Shown piece after piece: positions 63,853-64,000 of a DNA stretch of 64,000 nt. The notes beneath the pieces were generated by a model, which saw only the letters and a list, made by a program, of their open reading frames with translations, had not been told where the DNA came from and ran no database searches. Both the position numbers and the translations under genes were made by a program. Source of the DNA: Kibdelosporangium aridum (GTDB lineage Bacteria > Actinomycetota > Actinomycetes > Mycobacteriales > Pseudonocardiaceae); contig NZ_FWXV01000001.1 of the NCBI RefSeq assembly GCF_900176515.1, forward strand, positions 1,832,699-1,896,698. The letters are read 5' to 3'. The first letter of the stretch is position 1. Every line of letters begins with the position of its first letter.

Positions 63853-64000
63853 ATGACCAAGACGCTCGCGGTGTTCGGAGCGGGTAGCGGACTGGGGTTG
63901 GCGACCGCTCGCCGGTTTTCCCGCGCGGGGTTCCGGGTTGCGCTGGTGGGCCGTACACAGTCCAAACTCGACACTCTCGCTGCGCGGATTGACGGCGAGG
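63853..64000 (+). CDS. Short-chain dehydrogenase/reductase (partial, cut by window end)
   Basis: The first 49 residues show the SDR dinucleotide-binding start FGAGSGLGLATARRFSRAG followed by VALVGRTQSKLDTL, the NADP-type variant (Arg after the second strand). ATG 63853 has a ggaagga ribosome-binding site. The catalytic Tyr-Lys part lies outside the window. Confidence 0.88.
   Translation, partial: MTKTLAVFGAGSGLGLATARRFSRAGFRVALVGRTQSKLDTLAARIDGE

Overview
The window is high-GC actinobacterial chromosome. GTG starts, start/stop overlaps and probable leaderless promoters are common. The gene families point to an actinomycete of the Pseudonocardiales/Streptomyces type (rifampicin monooxygenase with its regulatory element, DasR-like boxes at a chitinase, SigE-, SigG- and ECF42-type sigma factors, many TetR/MerR regulators, deazaflavin-dependent oxidoreductase). 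No rRNA, tRNA, CRISPR array, integrase or transposase was seen. The genus is inference.

Layout. 1-9200: a GGCGCGCC tandem repeat, a small ORF and an MFS transporter. Next comes a divergent amino-sugar catabolic locus: a DeoR regulator facing agaS-like SIS isomerase, ROK kinase, PfkB kinase and class II aldolase. An alpha/beta hydrolase, a VOC protein and glmS with a small upstream partner follow. 9471-14655: a methyltransferase coupled to an unusual aspartase/fumarase carrying a C-terminal TerB-like region, a SigE-family sigma factor with a membrane protein, and a truncated S41-like protein. 14610-16263: a CaCA cation exchanger behind a probable yybP-ykoY (Mn2+) riboswitch, divergent from an ArsR regulator. 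16367-24797: regulators, hydrolases, a frameshifted rhodanese, and a rifampicin monooxygenase (rox) preceded by a rifamycin-associated element, followed by a strong terminator and a putative immunity protein.

24950-36906: a coiled-coil protein behind two perfect palindromes; regulator/enzyme pairs (XRE with aldo-keto reductase; TetR with an FBP/FusB-like zinc protein); a MerR, BtrH-like and methyltransferase operon; oxidoreductases; a TetR, a GNAT, a small kinase-like ATPase and a VOC protein. 36947-47390: a Cys-cluster pentapeptide protein, a DUF3558 lipoprotein, ECF42 and SigG-type sigma factors, DUF488, a SnoaL/WYL pair, DUF899, a dehydrogenase/Ddn pair, several TetRs and an epoxide hydrolase. 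47402-54922: two MFS exporters, a double-HTH Lrp regulator, a TetR with two tetO-like sites, a MocR regulator and a PhzF protein. 54853-60818: PadR, a DrrA/DrrB-type ABC exporter, a SNF2 helicase and a SWIM zinc-finger protein; the last four genes are chained by 4-base overlaps. 60924-64000: an SRPBCC protein with a leaderless promoter, a GH18 chitinase with two DasR-type boxes, a TetR, and the start of a short-chain dehydrogenase.

How it works together. The chitinase, the agaS locus and glmS form an amino-sugar theme (polymer degradation, catabolism, wall-precursor synthesis). The rest is mostly one-regulator-one-enzyme stress and detoxification units, many with a palindrome in the shared intergenic region, so the window reads as an accessory chemical-defence section of the chromosome.
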